NCBI RefSeq assembly: GCF_020966635.1
Contig: NZ_JAJKFQ010000001.1
Location: 1,426,001 to 1,490,000, forward strand
Origin: Stieleria sp. JC731
Lineage (GTDB): Bacteria > Planctomycetota > Planctomycetia > Pirellulales > Pirellulaceae
Length of the DNA: 64,000 bases
Direction: 5' to 3'
Under the pieces are notes generated by a model. It saw only the letters and a program-made list of their open reading frames with translations. It ran no database searches and had not been told where the DNA came from. This document shows, one piece after another, positions 29,390-39,704 of this stretch. The first letter of the stretch is position 1, and each line of letters starts with the position of its first letter. The position numbers and the translations under genes were made by a program.

Positions 29390-30784
29390 TTAGACGACTG
29401 GGGTTACTCCGCCGCCAGCACCTTCCAAAAGGCCGCGGTAGTTACGCATGACCAAGTGGGCATCGATCTTTTGGACCAAGTCGAATGCGACGCTAACCGC
29501 AATCAAAAGTCCGGTACCGCCGTAAAAACCGGCGATCGAGTATGGGACGCCCAGTGATCCGTACACCACCGTCGGGACGATGGCGACGATCGAAAGGAAC
29601 GCGGCACCCACGTAAGTGATTCGCAGCATGACCTTTTCCAAGTAATCCGTCGTGCGTTTGCCAGGACGGTAACCAGGAATGAACGTTCCACTTTCCTTCA
29701 GGTTGTCCGAGATTTCCTTCGGGTTGAAGGTAATTGCAGTCCAGAAGTAGCAGAAGAAGAAGATCAGCGCGACATACATCAGGCTGTAGACGAACGATGC
29801 TGGATCGTTCAGTGTCAAGCCAACCAGGTTGAGTGCGTTGAACAAGAAGCTGCCAGGTTCAAACAGGCCTGCTGCCGCACCGAGTGCAACGCCAGGAATC
29901 ATCAACAAGCTGCTTGCGAAAATGATCGGCATCACGCCAGCTTGGTTGATTCGTAGTGGCAGGAACTGCCGTGTTCCACCGTAGACCTTCCGTCCGCGGG
30001 TGAATTTCGCTGATTGCGTTGGGATTTTACGTTGGCCGAGGGTGATGAACACGACCCCGATCACGACTCCGATGAACAACACAAACAGCAAGATCAACGT
30101 TTCGATACCCACCTGTCCTCGCGACAAGCCAGTTAATTGGGTTTCCATGTTGCGGACCAGCTCGTAAAGAGCCTTTGGCATCTGTGCCAAGATTCCCGCC
30201 ATGATCAACAGACTAATACCGTTGCCGATACCGTGTTCGTCGATTTGCTCACCAAGCCACATCAGGAAGATGCTACCGCAGGTCATGACCGCAACTGCCG
30301 TCAACTGCCATGGGAAGTACAACGCGGTACCGGCAGAGTTGAGGAAGTTAGGGTTGATATTGCCACCGCCGGGCCCGGAGGCGGTCAGCATGACCGACAG
30401 ATAGATCCAGCTTTGGACGATACAGATACCAACAGTTAGATATCGCGTGTATTCGTTGATCTTCTTCTGGCCTGCCTGGCCCTCTTTCTTCAGTTCCGCA
30501 AGCGCGGGAACTGTCGTACCGAGAAGTTGCAGGATGATCGACGCCGAGATATACGGCATGATTCCCAGACCGAAGATGGTTAGCTGGCGAAGGTCACTTG
30601 CGGCGAACAAGCTGACTCGTTGCAAGAAGTCAGACGCGCCACCCGCTGCGTCCGTTGGTGTGTTAGACACCATGGGCAGCGGGATGTGGAAACCGATTCG
30701 GTAGATAGCCAACAACCCGAGAGTCAGGAAAATCTTTTTCCGCAGCTCGGGGATTGTGAAGATAATTCGCAGTTTTTCAAGCAT
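29390..30784 (-). CDS. secY: Preprotein translocase subunit SecY
   Basis: The protein has 464 residues and about ten transmembrane segments. It forms the channel of the Sec translocon, through which unfolded proteins cross or enter the inner membrane. Family signatures include RIGFHIPLPMV near the N-terminus, GIMPYISASIILQLL, QAGVMPIIFASSLLM, and the C-terminal cytoplasmic loop before MRNYRGLLEG. It is the last gene of the ribosomal protein operon and ends at a terminator. An infA/rpmJ/rpsM continuation is absent. Confidence 0.97.
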   Translation of the reverse strand: MLEKLRIIFTIPELRKKIFLTLGLLAIYRIGFHIPLPMVSNTPTDAAGGASDFLQRVSLFAASDLRQLTIFGLGIMPYISASIILQLLGTTVPALAELKKEGQAGQKKINEYTRYLTVGICIVQSWIYLSVMLTASGPGGGNINPNFLNSAGTALYFPWQLTAVAVMTCGSIFLMWLGEQIDEHGIGNGISLLIMAGILAQMPKALYELVRNMETQLTGLSRGQVGIETLILLFVLFIGVVIGVVFITLGQRKIPTQSAKFTRGRKVYGGTRQFLPLRINQAGVMPIIFASSLLMIPGVALGAAAGLFEPGSFLFNALNLVGLTLNDPASFVYSLMYVALIFFFCYFWTAITFNPKEISDNLKESGTFIPGYRPGKRTTDYLEKVMLRITYVGAAFLSIVAIVPTVVYGSLGVPYSIAGFYGGTGLLIAVSVAFDLVQKIDAHLVMRNYRGLLEGAGGGVTPVV

Positions 30785-30899
30785 TCGCTCGACCCGTCAA
30801 TGTTCGACAAAATGATCTGCGGAAACTGTAGTGATTTCAGCCAGTGACGGCGAGGTCAGTCCTGCGTCTGCGGAAGGCGATTTCTGCCTTCGTTGGCGA

Positions 30900-31397
30900 T
30901 TAATTTCCGGCTTCTTTCAGTGCAGCGACGCGTTCTTCAGGCGTACGCTTCGCGACCAGCTTGTTGACGGTACCGCCAGCAGCTTGAATCTTTTCTTCAG
31001 CGGACTTGCTGAAACGGTGCGCCGAGACGGTCAGCTTCTTGGTCAACTCACCATCGCCAAGGATTTTGACTTCGTCAAAAGTGCCCTTCGCGACGTCTTT
31101 CGCTGCCATTGCTTCGAGTGTTACTTCATCACCGTCTTCAAAGCGATCGTTGAGGGTCCCAACGTTAACTGCGAAGACAGATGTCGCCCAGCGGTTGTTG
31201 AAACCACGCTTGGGAACGCGGCGGAACATTGGCATTGCTCCACCTTGGAAGTTCGGTTTACGGCTGTAACCGCTACGGCTCTTGTGACCTTTGTGACCAC
31301 GAGCCGACGTCTTGCCGGTGCCGCTACCAGGACCACGGCCGATACGTTTACGTTTGCGGTTCTTTTGAATGCCGCGATGGACATCGTTTAGGTTCAT
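30900..31397 (-). CDS. rplO: 50S ribosomal protein L15
   Basis: The protein has 165 residues, slightly longer than the 144 of E. coli. The Gly/Lys/Arg-rich N-terminus ([20 protein letters not shown]) and [17 protein letters not shown] are diagnostic. It binds 23S rRNA late in 50S assembly. It follows rpsE directly; the usual rpmD between them is missing. Confidence 0.96.
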   Translation of the reverse strand: MNLNDVHRGIQKNRKRKRIGRGPGSGTGKTSARGHKGHKSRSGYSRKPNFQGGAMPMFRRVPKRGFNNRWATSVFAVNVGTLNDRFEDGDEVTLEAMAAKDVAKGTFDEVKILGDGELTKKLTVSAHRFSKSAEEKIQAAGGTVNKLVAKRTPEERVAALKEAGN

Positions 31398-31481
31398 GAC
31401 GAAACCCGGTGACTAAATGTATGTTTTGATTGCTTCAACAGGCGTTTCGGTAACTTGATACCAGTCACCAGCACGCGGACT

Positions 31482-32066
31482 TTAGTGTGCCGAAAGTTCT
31501 TCGACACTGATACCACGCAGGGCAGCGATCTCTTCACGGGTGCGCAACTTGCTCAGTGCGTCGACCGTCGCTTTGACCAGCGTGACAGGATTGTTGGTGC
31601 CGTAGGATTTCGTCAGAATGTCGTGAATCCCGCAAGCTTCGCAAACCGCTCGGACGGCTTGGCCGGCGATGATACCGGTACCAGCACCAGCTGGAATCAG
31701 CGTCACTTTAGCAGCGCCGAACTGGCCCCAAACTTGGTGTGGGATGCTGCCTTCGACCAATGGGACATTGATCATGTCACGGGTCGCTTGCTTGGTCGCT
31801 TTTTGGACGCTTGGTGGGACTTCGTTGGCCTTGCCGTATCCCCAGCCGACGCGACCTTGTCCGTCACCGACGACTACCATGGCTGCGAAGCTGAAACGTC
31901 GACCGCCTTTTACAACGGCAGCACAACGTTTGATTTTTACTACGCGATCGAGTAGTCCGTCATCTTTGGACTCCTCGGCTGGCTTATTGCCACGACGACG
32001 ATTTTGGTTACTTGCGTTACTAATGGTTCCAACCCTCAGTGGACCGCCCAGAAGATCAGGCGGCAA
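31482..32066 (-). CDS. rpsE: 30S ribosomal protein S5
   Basis: The protein has up to 194 residues. The S5 double-stranded-RNA-binding core is clear: VVKIKRCAAVVKGGRRFSF, GKANEVPPSVQKATKQA, IIAGQAVRAVCEACGIHD. It acts in decoding accuracy. The start is doubtful: no ATG or GTG lies near the expected N-terminus. The TTG at 32066 has no clear ribosome site, while an ATT at 32024 has GAGG about nine bases upstream; either could be used. Confidence 0.95.
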   Translation of the reverse strand: MPPDLLGGPLRVGTISNASNQNRRRGNKPAEESKDDGLLDRVVKIKRCAAVVKGGRRFSFAAMVVVGDGQGRVGWGYGKANEVPPSVQKATKQATRDMINVPLVEGSIPHQVWGQFGAAKVTLIPAGAGTGIIAGQAVRAVCEACGIHDILTKSYGTNNPVTLVKATVDALSKLRTREEIAALRGISVEELSAH

Positions 32067-32081
32067 TTGTATTGTTGACTG

Positions 32082-32450
32082 TTATAGAACCAACCCGCCT
32101 TCGCGAGCGGCGTCGGCGAATGCTTTCACACGTCCATGGTACTTATTGTGACCGCGGTCCAGTTTCGCGGCAGTGATCCCGGCCGCGGTCGCTTTTTCGG
32201 CGATGGTTTTGCCGATCTGAGCCGCAGCATCGCAATTTCCACCGGCTGGGATCGATTCCCGCAGGGTTTTGTCGCGAGTGCTGGCGCTGGCCAGGGTCTT
32301 CCCGGTGTTGTCGTCGATCAACTGAACCGAGAAGTGCTTGAGCGAACGTTGTACGCACAAGCGGGGACGATCTGCCGAGCCACGTAGCACGTTGCGAACG
32401 TGGTGACGGCGTCGCTTTCGCTGTTTTTGAAGTTTCTTGTTCTTGTCCAT
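32082..32450 (-). CDS. rplR: 50S ribosomal protein L18
   Basis: The protein has 122 residues, the normal length. Signatures are [19 protein letters not shown], then [19 protein letters not shown] and the C-terminal [20 protein letters not shown]. It binds 5S rRNA in the central protuberance. It lies between rplF and rpsE as in the standard spc order. Confidence 0.97.
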   Translation of the reverse strand: MDKNKKLQKQRKRRRHHVRNVLRGSADRPRLCVQRSLKHFSVQLIDDNTGKTLASASTRDKTLRESIPAGGNCDAAAQIGKTIAEKATAAGITAAKLDRGHNKYHGRVKAFADAAREGGLVL

Positions 32451-32524
32451 AACAGTCCCGTCGCAGTGATCGCTTCGGTTGGATAATTGTGTGATTCGTT
32501 GTAAACCTGGAACTCTTGGTCCGA

Positions 32525-33064
32525 TTACTTGGTCGCAGCCTTACCAGGTTTGATTTTGACGTGCTCGCCTTGGTACCGGATGCCCTTCCCTTTGTAAGGT
32601 TCTGGCTTTCGCAATGCACGAACTTCGGCGGCAAACTGTGTGACGCGTTGTTTGTCACAACCTTGGACGACGATGTGCGTCTGATCGGGGCAGGTAACGC
32701 TTAGGTCGCCAGGGATCTTGCGGCTCAGTTCGTTAGCAAAGCCGACGCGAAGCTGAAGCGTATCGCCAGAAATGCTGGCAAGATAACCAACACCGACGAT
32801 TTCCAGTTTCTTCTCGTAACCCTTGGTGACGCCTTCGATCATGTTGTTGACCAGGGCGCGGGTCAGGCCGTGCAGTTCACGCGCGGTCCGAGCCTCGGTG
32901 TCACGGCTGACGACAACGGTGTTGTCTTCAACAGCGACGTTGATTTCGGGGCGATGGGTGAACGTGAGTTTGCCCTTCGGGCCTTCGATGTTGATCACCC
33001 GATCGGTAACCGAAACGGTCACTCCGCTTGGGATTTCGACTGGTTTTTTTCCGATACGACTCAT
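32525..33064 (-). CDS. rplF: 50S ribosomal protein L6
   Basis: The protein has 179 residues with two L6 repeats. The N-terminal [17 protein letters not shown] and the C-terminal [20 protein letters not shown] motif are diagnostic. It binds 23S rRNA near the factor site. A 202-bp spacer with a hairpin separates it from rpsH upstream in the operon. Confidence 0.97.
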   Translation of the reverse strand: MSRIGKKPVEIPSGVTVSVTDRVINIEGPKGKLTFTHRPEINVAVEDNTVVVSRDTEARTARELHGLTRALVNNMIEGVTKGYEKKLEIVGVGYLASISGDTLQLRVGFANELSRKIPGDLSVTCPDQTHIVVQGCDKQRVTQFAAEVRALRKPEPYKGKGIRYQGEHVKIKPGKAATK

Positions 33065-33138
33065 TTCAGGTCACTTGCTGAAAACGCCTTTGGCGGGCCA
33101 AGGCTGGTCTGTTGGTTCAAATGTTCTTTCTATCTCAG

Positions 33139-33162
33139 CCAGCCCGGTGCGGGGAGGGCTGG
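33139..33162 (-). other. Hairpin in the rpsH-rplF spacer
   Basis: CCAGCCC (33139-33145) and GGGCTGG (33156-33162) form a perfect 7-bp stem with a 10-base loop within the 202-bp spacer 33065-33266. No T run follows on the minus strand, so it is not an intrinsic terminator; an RNA-processing or regulatory role is possible. Confidence 0.4.
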
Positions 33163-33266
33163 GTTTCGAACCGGTCCGTACGAAGTGACCGATCGAACAA
33201 ATTACGAATCAACGCTGGTCGGTGCCGGCAATCGCGTTGCACGGACGAGCGTTCAATTGAGTTGCG

Positions 33267-33662
33267 TTAGGCGACTTCACAAAGGATTTCGCCGCCAACC
33301 TTTTCACGGCGGGCTTCACGATCGCTAATTACACCTTTGCTGGTGCTAATAATCGTGATTCCCAAACCGCCCAAGACAGGCTTGAGGTCTTTGCAGTGGC
33401 AGTACAGACGGCGGCCTGGCTTGCTCATACGCTTGATCGTTTGGATCACGCGTTCGCCGTTGCTGCCGTACTTCAATTCCAGACGCAAATGGTTGACAGG
33501 GTGCTGTTCGACTTCTTCCCAGTCCCAGATAAAGCCTTCGCGTTTAAGGACATCAGCGATGCCTCTTTTCACGCGGCTAGCGGGAATATCCACGTACGGG
33601 CGTTCAACACGAACGGCGTTGCGGATGCGGGTTAACATGTCAGCAATAGGGTCAGTCATCAT
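33267..33662 (-). CDS. rpsH: 30S ribosomal protein S8
   Basis: Start at ATG 33662 (MMTDPIADMLTRIRNA) gives 131 residues, the family norm; an upstream in-frame start at 33707 would run into rpsN and is unlikely. The C-terminal STSKGVISDREARREKVGGEILCEVA matches S8. It binds the central domain of 16S rRNA. A second ATG follows immediately; the SD-like GGAG lies 12 bases before the first ATG. Confidence 0.95.
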   Translation of the reverse strand: MMTDPIADMLTRIRNAVRVERPYVDIPASRVKRGIADVLKREGFIWDWEEVEQHPVNHLRLELKYGSNGERVIQTIKRMSKPGRRLYCHCKDLKPVLGGLGITIISTSKGVISDREARREKVGGEILCEVA

Positions 33663-33684
33663 GGCTTTTCGTCGCTCCGTTGCT

Positions 33685-33870
33685 CTACCAACTGGCCTTA
33701 CGAACACCGGGGATCAAACCCAAGTTCGCATTCTCGCGGAAACAGATTCGGCAAATCCCAAATTTGCGATAGACCGCACGGGGTCGACCACAGAACTTGC
33801 AACGGTTCTCGCGTCGGGTACTGAACTTCGGCTTCCGGTTTGCCTTGGCGATCTTTGCTTTACTTGCCAC
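33685..33870 (-). CDS. rpsN: 30S ribosomal protein S14, zinc-binding short type
   Basis: The protein has 61 residues, the length of the zinc-type (type Z) S14. CKFCGR and CRICF supply the four zinc Cys, and the C-terminus is GVRKASW. It belongs to the 30S head. Its position between rplE and rpsH is standard. Confidence 0.97.
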   Translation of the reverse strand: MASKAKIAKANRKPKFSTRRENRCKFCGRPRAVYRKFGICRICFRENANLGLIPGVRKASW

Positions 33871-33949
33871 GGGCGTCTTCTGGGGGTTTCAGCGTTTGAA
33901 AAGGTTTCAGTGGTGAAACGGTTGGCTACAAATAATGGGTAAGTCGCCT

Positions 33950-34525
33950 TTACGCGGCGGCATCCTTCTTTCCTGGGGCTGCCTTGAACGGCATTCCCAT
34001 CATTTCCAACAACGTTCGAGCTTCGTCATTTGTTTTCGCAGTGGTGACGAACGTGATGTTCATCCCTTGCGGACGAGTGAACTTGTCAGGGTTTAACTCT
34101 GGGAAAACCAATTGCTCGGTCAGGCCCATTGTGTAGTTGCCGTTGCCATCGAAGGCTTTACGGCTGATCCCGCGGAAGTCGCGAACACGCGGCAGAACGA
34201 TTGCGACCAAACGGTCCATGAATTCGTACATGCGTTGCCGACGCAGAGTGACCATGCACCCGATCGGCATACCTTCGCGAAGTTTGAAACCGGCGATCGA
34301 TTTGCGAGCCGTTGTGATCACTGGCTTTTGGCCAGCAATCTGGGTCATCGCTTCGTACGCCAAGTCCAGGATTTTCTTATCACCGATCGCTTGCCCGACA
34401 CCCATGTTCAGGGTGACTTTTTCTAGGCGAGGAACTTGGTGAGCGTTTGCGTAGCCGAATTGTTCGATCAGCTTGGCGCGGATCGTATCTTCGTAAGCTA
34501 CTTGTAGTCGTGGTTTGTCAGTCAT
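33950..34525 (-). CDS. rplE: 50S ribosomal protein L5
   Basis: The protein has 191 residues. Signatures are [38 protein letters not shown] and [21 protein letters not shown]5 binds 5S rRNA and contacts P-site tRNA. The C-terminus carries a short Lys/Ala tail. Confidence 0.97.
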   Translation of the reverse strand: MTDKPRLQVAYEDTIRAKLIEQFGYANAHQVPRLEKVTLNMGVGQAIGDKKILDLAYEAMTQIAGQKPVITTARKSIAGFKLREGMPIGCMVTLRRQRMYEFMDRLVAIVLPRVRDFRGISRKAFDGNGNYTMGLTEQLVFPELNPDKFTRPQGMNITFVTTAKTNDEARTLLEMMGMPFKAAPGKKDAAA

Positions 34526-34543
34526 CTTAAAATCTATTTGCCG

Positions 34544-34891
34544 CTATGACTTTTTGTAACTATCACGTGCCGGTGCGATGCGGCCGAGGCTGGCACCGCT
34601 CTTCTTGGCAAATCGTTCTTTCGAGCCGTCTTCCAGGTAGCGAACACCGATGCGGGTTGGCTTGTTGTCGGAAGGATCGATGAGCATCACGTTACTAGCG
34701 TGAATGGGCATCTCTTTGCTCAGGCGACCGCCTTGCGGGTTCTTTTGGCTGCGACGAACGTGCTTACGGACCAAGCCGGCACCTTCGACGACAACTTTGT
34801 TCTTCTTGCGATCAACGACCAGGACCTTGCCGCGGTGACCTTTGTCACCACCGGAGATCACTAGGACTTCGTCATCAATTTGCAGTAGCAT
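34544..34891 (-). CDS. rplX: 50S ribosomal protein L24
   Basis: The protein has 115 residues. The KOW motif DEVLVISGGDKGHRGKVL is near the N-terminus, followed by GAGLVRKHVRRSQKNPQGG. It starts 50S assembly by binding the 5' end of 23S rRNA. The C-terminal tail is slightly longer than usual and basic. Confidence 0.96.
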   Translation of the reverse strand: MLLQIDDEVLVISGGDKGHRGKVLVVDRKKNKVVVEGAGLVRKHVRRSQKNPQGGRLSKEMPIHASNVMLIDPSDNKPTRIGVRYLEDGSKERFAKKSGASLGRIAPARDSYKKS

Positions 34892-34932
34892 GGGTGTATC
34901 CTTGTGGAAGCGTCTCTTGACGTCTGATCGCG

Positions 34933-35301
34933 TCAGACTACTTCGTTAGCCAGGGAGACGATCTTCATAAAGTTCTGTTCACGCAGTTCACGAGCGACAG
35001 CACCGAAGATCCGCGTGCCACGAGGACCTTTGTCCTTGTCGATCAAAACGACCGCGTTGGAATCAAATTTGATGTAGCTGCCGTCGGCACGACGCGTTGG
35101 CGTCTTGGTACGGACGATTACGGCGCGGACGATCGACTTCTTCTTGATGTCGCTACCGGGAATCACGCTTTTGACGCTACAAACGATGATGTCGCCAACA
35201 CTGGCAAAGCGTCGTCGGCTTCCGCCGAGCACCTTGATGCACATGACTTGACGGGCACCCGTGTTATCTGCGACATCGAGGCGAGTTTCTTGTTGGATCA
35301 T
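34933..35301 (-). CDS. rplN: 50S ribosomal protein L14
   Basis: The protein has 122 residues, exactly the usual length. It begins [18 protein letters not shown] and has [21 protein letters not shown]14 lies at the subunit interface near the factor-binding site. Confidence 0.98.
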   Translation of the reverse strand: MIQQETRLDVADNTGARQVMCIKVLGGSRRRFASVGDIIVCSVKSVIPGSDIKKKSIVRAVIVRTKTPTRRADGSYIKFDSNAVVLIDKDKGPRGTRIFGAVARELREQNFMKIVSLANEVV

Positions 35302-35327
35302 AGTGACTTGTCACAATCAAAAATGGC

Positions 35328-35654
35328 TTATTCGCTTTCACTACCAGCAGCAGCTGCTTCGGCCTGCTCGGCTTCTTTACGTGCCGCACGCAGGGCAACC
35401 AGGTCGACTTCCGTGCTCTTTTCGATCACACGGACCAATCGCCATCGTTTCAGCTTGCTCAGCGGCTCGCTTTCGACGATTTCGACGCGGTCGCCGACGT
35501 TCGACTCGTTGTTCTCGTCATGCACGTGACAGACGGTACGGCGACGGACGTATTTCTTGTACTTGGGGTGTTTCACCGACCGATTGATTTCGACGCGGCG
35601 CGTCTTGTCCATCTTGTCGCTGGTGACGATGCCCGAAACTACGCGTTTTGGCAT
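35328..35654 (-). CDS. rpsQ: 30S ribosomal protein S17
   Basis: The protein has 108 residues. The core (residues 1-85) has [16 protein letters not shown] and the OB-fold end [20 protein letters not shown]. An Ala/Glu-rich tail of about 20 residues extends beyond the E. coli protein and may be disordered. Confidence 0.96.
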   Translation of the reverse strand: MPKRVVSGIVTSDKMDKTRRVEINRSVKHPKYKKYVRRRTVCHVHDENNESNVGDRVEIVESEPLSKLKRWRLVRVIEKSTEVDLVALRAARKEAEQAEAAAAGSESE

Positions 35655-35668
35655 TTTGCTTCGCTAAC

Positions 35669-35887
35669 TTAGGCTGGTGTGGAGTTTGCTTCCGCGGCTT
35701 TCGACCGCTCTGTTTGGATCGTTTTGATCCGAGCGATCAATCGTCGGTTCTTTCGGATATCGCTGGGCGTATTCAAACGCTCCGACTGAGACTGGAATCG
35801 CAATTGAAACAGCTCACGAGCCGCTTCTGCGGCAGTCGCTTCGAGCTGTTCATCGCTCATTTCTCTCAGTTCACTGTTGCTGGTCAT
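35669..35887 (-). CDS. rpmC: 50S ribosomal protein L29
   Basis: Start at ATG 35887 (MTSNSELREMSDEQLEA) gives 72 residues, normal for L29; an upstream in-frame ATG at 35962 would overlap rplP and is unlikely. The helical core ELFQLRFQSQSERLNTP and the RRLIARIKTI end are typical. L29 surrounds the exit tunnel where trigger factor docks; the tig gene is also in this window. Confidence 0.93.
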   Translation of the reverse strand: MTSNSELREMSDEQLEATAAEAARELFQLRFQSQSERLNTPSDIRKNRRLIARIKTIQTERSKAAEANSTPA

Positions 35888-35968
35888 GACCAGGCCCAAT
35901 CGTGTTACGTTGGAATGAATCGGTTCGATGATGGCGTCAGCAACGCCGACGCCAATCATCACACTGCT

Positions 35969-37034
<1,066 letters not shown>

Positions 37035-37072
37035 CGAATATCTCTCTTGTTCTATTCCGTTACCGGTGGAGC

Positions 37073-37441
37073 TTAGACTTCAGCGATTTCGTCGATCGGT
37101 GTGACCGAAACGCTGATGTGGCTACTGCGTTTCTTGATAATGTGGGCACTACCGCGAGCACGTGGTCGCATGCGACGGAACATCGATCCGCCATCGACAC
37201 GAACGTCGGTCAGTACCAAATCTTGAATGCGGTAGGGGTTGCCGGATGTCTGGTCGGGATCGAGTGCGTTTGCGACTGCACTGCGAATGACCTTTTCCAG
37301 CATTCGTGCACCGCGTTGCGGCTGGAACTTCAGCAGGTCCAACGCCTCGTCGGCGTATTGACCTCGAACCAGATCCGCGACCAATCGCACTTTGCGTGGA
37401 CTGATACGGGCATTGCGATGGCTAGCTTTAAATATTGACAT
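37073..37441 (-). CDS. rplV: 50S ribosomal protein L22
   Basis: The protein has 122 residues. SHRNARISPRKVRLVADLVRG near the N-terminus and the C-terminal loop RMRPRARGSAHIIKKRSSHI, which reaches into the exit tunnel, are diagnostic. It sits between rpsS and rpsC as usual. Confidence 0.97.
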   Translation of the reverse strand: MSIFKASHRNARISPRKVRLVADLVRGQYADEALDLLKFQPQRGARMLEKVIRSAVANALDPDQTSGNPYRIQDLVLTDVRVDGGSMFRRMRPRARGSAHIIKKRSSHISVSVTPIDEIAEV

Positions 37442-37450
37442 CGATCGACC

Positions 37451-37717
37451 TTACTTTTTCTTGCCGCCGTGGCCTTTGAACGTCCGCGTCGGTGCGAACT
37501 CACCCAACTTGTGACCGACCATATCTTCGGTGACCAGCACGGGGACGTGCTTGCGGCCATCGTGTACGGCGAAGGTCACGTTGATGAACTCAGGGACGAT
37601 CGTGCAGGATCGTGCCCAGGTTTTGATCGGGGTCTTCTTTCCTTCTTCCATCTGCTTCTGCACCTTGAAGTACAGCTTCGGATCGACGAAGGGGCCTTTC
37701 TTGCTACTGCGGCTCAT
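37451..37717 (-). CDS. rpsS: 30S ribosomal protein S19
   Basis: The protein has 88 residues. [31 protein letters not shown] and [19 protein letters not shown] are typical. It belongs to the 30S head near S13 and the A-site finger. It lies 9 bp before rplV. Confidence 0.97.
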   Translation of the reverse strand: MSRSSKKGPFVDPKLYFKVQKQMEEGKKTPIKTWARSCTIVPEFINVTFAVHDGRKHVPVLVTEDMVGHKLGEFAPTRTFKGHGGKKK

Positions 37718-37764
37718 CGTGTTTCAGTTACGTGTCGCGCTGGGGGTGAATGTTTCGGCGTTTC

Positions 37765-38622
37765 TTAACGCAGTTTCAACTGACCGTATCGCTTGCTCTT
37801 GCGGCGACGAACGATCGAGCTGTTACTGGGTTTGCGTTTTTGTCGTGTTGCACCACCCTTAGCGCTCTTGCCCTGCGGGCTCACTGGGTGACGTCCGCCC
37901 TTGGTTCGACCTTCACCACCACCGTGCGGGTGATCGATCGGGTTCATCGCGGTACCGCGAACGTGTGGTCGGCGACCCAACCATCGTGCGCGGCCTGCTT
38001 TGCCAAGGACAATATTCATGTGTTCGCTGTTACCAACCTGGCCAATCGTGGCCCGGCAGCGACTTGGGATCCGGCGAACTTCGCCGCTTGGCAACTGGAT
38101 CTGAGCCCAGTCAGCCTCACGAGCCATCAAAGTCGCACCGGTTCCGGCAGATCGGCACAAGACCGCACCGCCACCGATTCGCATTTCAATACAGCAAATG
38201 GTCATGCCCAGTGGGATGTTCTTCAGCGGAAGGCAGTTGCCAACCGTTGGAGGTGCTTCTGGGCCGTTTTGTACTTTGTCACCAGCAGCCAAACCGCCTG
38301 GAGCGACCACGTACGACTTTTCCCCGTCAGGGTACTTCAGCAACGCGATCCGAGCCGATCGGTTTGGATCGTATTGGATGGAGTCAACAGTCGCGACAAC
38401 GCCATCTTTAACGCGTCGGAAATCGATGATGCGATACTTCTGCTTGTGACCGCCGCCACGGTGACGAGCCGTGATCTTGCCTTGGTTGTTTCGGCCGCCG
38501 GTCTTTCGCTTCGGCTTCAGCAAGGACTTTTCGACCTCGTAACCGGGCGTCAGCTCTGCAAAGTCGCTGACAGACGCATTGCGTCGTCCGGCGCTGGTCG
38601 GCTTGTAGATGCGAATTCCCAT
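37765..38622 (-). CDS. rplB: 50S ribosomal protein L2
   Basis: The protein has 285 residues. [20 protein letters not shown], then [34 protein letters not shown] and the conserved [18 protein letters not shown] loop with the functionally important His identify L2. It supports subunit association and peptidyl transfer. Confidence 0.98.
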   Translation of the reverse strand: MGIRIYKPTSAGRRNASVSDFAELTPGYEVEKSLLKPKRKTGGRNNQGKITARHRGGGHKQKYRIIDFRRVKDGVVATVDSIQYDPNRSARIALLKYPDGEKSYVVAPGGLAAGDKVQNGPEAPPTVGNCLPLKNIPLGMTICCIEMRIGGGAVLCRSAGTGATLMAREADWAQIQLPSGEVRRIPSRCRATIGQVGNSEHMNIVLGKAGRARWLGRRPHVRGTAMNPIDHPHGGGEGRTKGGRHPVSPQGKSAKGGATRQKRKPSNSSIVRRRKSKRYGQLKLR

Positions 38623-38692
38623 CGCGAATGTCTTGGGGTTCTAGTGGTTTGTTGTTGTGTTGCTTGATGTCGGTTCTTCGTGGCGTATCGGC

Positions 38693-39016
38693 CTAGAAGA
38701 AGTCAATTTTGTCGTCGTTGTGCAGGTGCACGATCGCACGACGCCAGTCCGAGGTGCGTCCAAAACCGGTGCGGGTGCGTTTGAGCTTCCCTTTGCGGTT
38801 CTGCGTGCAAACCTTTTCGACCCGTACTTCGAACAGCTTTTCGACAGCAGCTTTGATCTCTGGCTTGGTCGCCATTTGATGAACTTCGAAGGCGTATTCG
38901 TTGTGCCGAGTCGCACGGTGAACACCTTTTTCGGTCACCAACGGGCGAAGCAGGATCTGGTGAGGCTCGAGCTTGATTTTCGTTTCTGGCTGAGCCGGTG
39001 GTTGAATTCTTGCCAT
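38693..39016 (-). CDS. rplW: 50S ribosomal protein L23
   Basis: The protein has 107 residues. HQILLRPLVTEKGVHRATR and the FEVRVEKVCTQNRKGKLKR loop are typical of L23. With L29 it forms the docking site for trigger factor and SRP at the tunnel exit. The N-terminus has a Pro/Gln-rich extension of about 15 residues. Confidence 0.96.
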   Translation of the reverse strand: MARIQPPAQPETKIKLEPHQILLRPLVTEKGVHRATRHNEYAFEVHQMATKPEIKAAVEKLFEVRVEKVCTQNRKGKLKRTRTGFGRTSDWRRAIVHLHNDDKIDFF

Positions 39017-39054
39017 GGTTTCTACTCTGGCGGTTAAGCCTGATGGTTACCTGT

Positions 39055-39699
39055 TTACTCGGCGTCTGCTTTGGCGAATGAACCGTCTTTGATACGATCC
39101 AACGCGTCCTTAGTGACTAGCATGCGATTAGGACGAAGGACCGACAAAGCGTTCAGTTGGCGAACCGGTTGAACTTCGACACCGGGAATGTTGCGACCAC
39201 TCTTGTAGATCGCACCGTCAATGTCAGCGGTAGCGATCAAAGTCGTGGTGCTTCCCAGACCACAAGCTTTCAGCACAGAAGCCATCTGCGATGTCTTTGG
39301 TGCGTCGAAAGCAAGGCTGTCGATCACAATCATCTCGCCGTCGTCGATTTTGCTGCGGATCGCCATGCGAGTCGCACGTTGCAAAGCCTTCTTGGGCAAT
39401 CGATAGCTGTAATCACGTTGCTTGACCGTGCGAGCGACACCACCGCCACGTCGAACGTTGGTTCGCTTTGAACCAGCTCGGGCGTGACCGGTACCTTTCT
39501 GACGGTACATTTTCTTGTTTGTGCCGCTGACTTCACCACGGGTCTTAGCCGAGTGGTTGCCTTGGCGTTGGTTTGCTTGGTACATCACGACAGCATCGTG
39601 CAGAAGTTGCTTGCTGATTCGATCAGCGATCTGCTCGGTGTCGATTTCGTACTTGCCGACTTCTTCGCCGGACTGGTTGACAATCGGTAGCGTTGCCAT
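39055..39699 (-). CDS. rplD: 50S ribosomal protein L4
   Basis: Start at ATG 39699 (MATLPIVNQSGEEVGKYE) gives 214 residues, the normal size; an open frame continues upstream over rplC but is not real. The basic loop QKGTGHARAGSKRTNVRRGG lines the exit tunnel. L4 represses its own S10 operon in E. coli; here no such leader structure could be confirmed. Confidence 0.95.
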   Translation of the reverse strand: MATLPIVNQSGEEVGKYEIDTEQIADRISKQLLHDAVVMYQANQRQGNHSAKTRGEVSGTNKKMYRQKGTGHARAGSKRTNVRRGGGVARTVKQRDYSYRLPKKALQRATRMAIRSKIDDGEMIVIDSLAFDAPKTSQMASVLKACGLGSTTTLIATADIDGAIYKSGRNIPGVEVQPVRQLNALSVLRPNRMLVTKDALDRIKDGSFAKADAE

Positions 39700-39704
39700 C
39701 GGAC

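Noticed and set aside
37750-38667. 305-residue open frame antisense to rplB
   Set aside because: A long shadow frame caused by codon bias opposite the clearly coding ribosomal gene; similar shadows occur at 35648-36415 and elsewhere in the operon.
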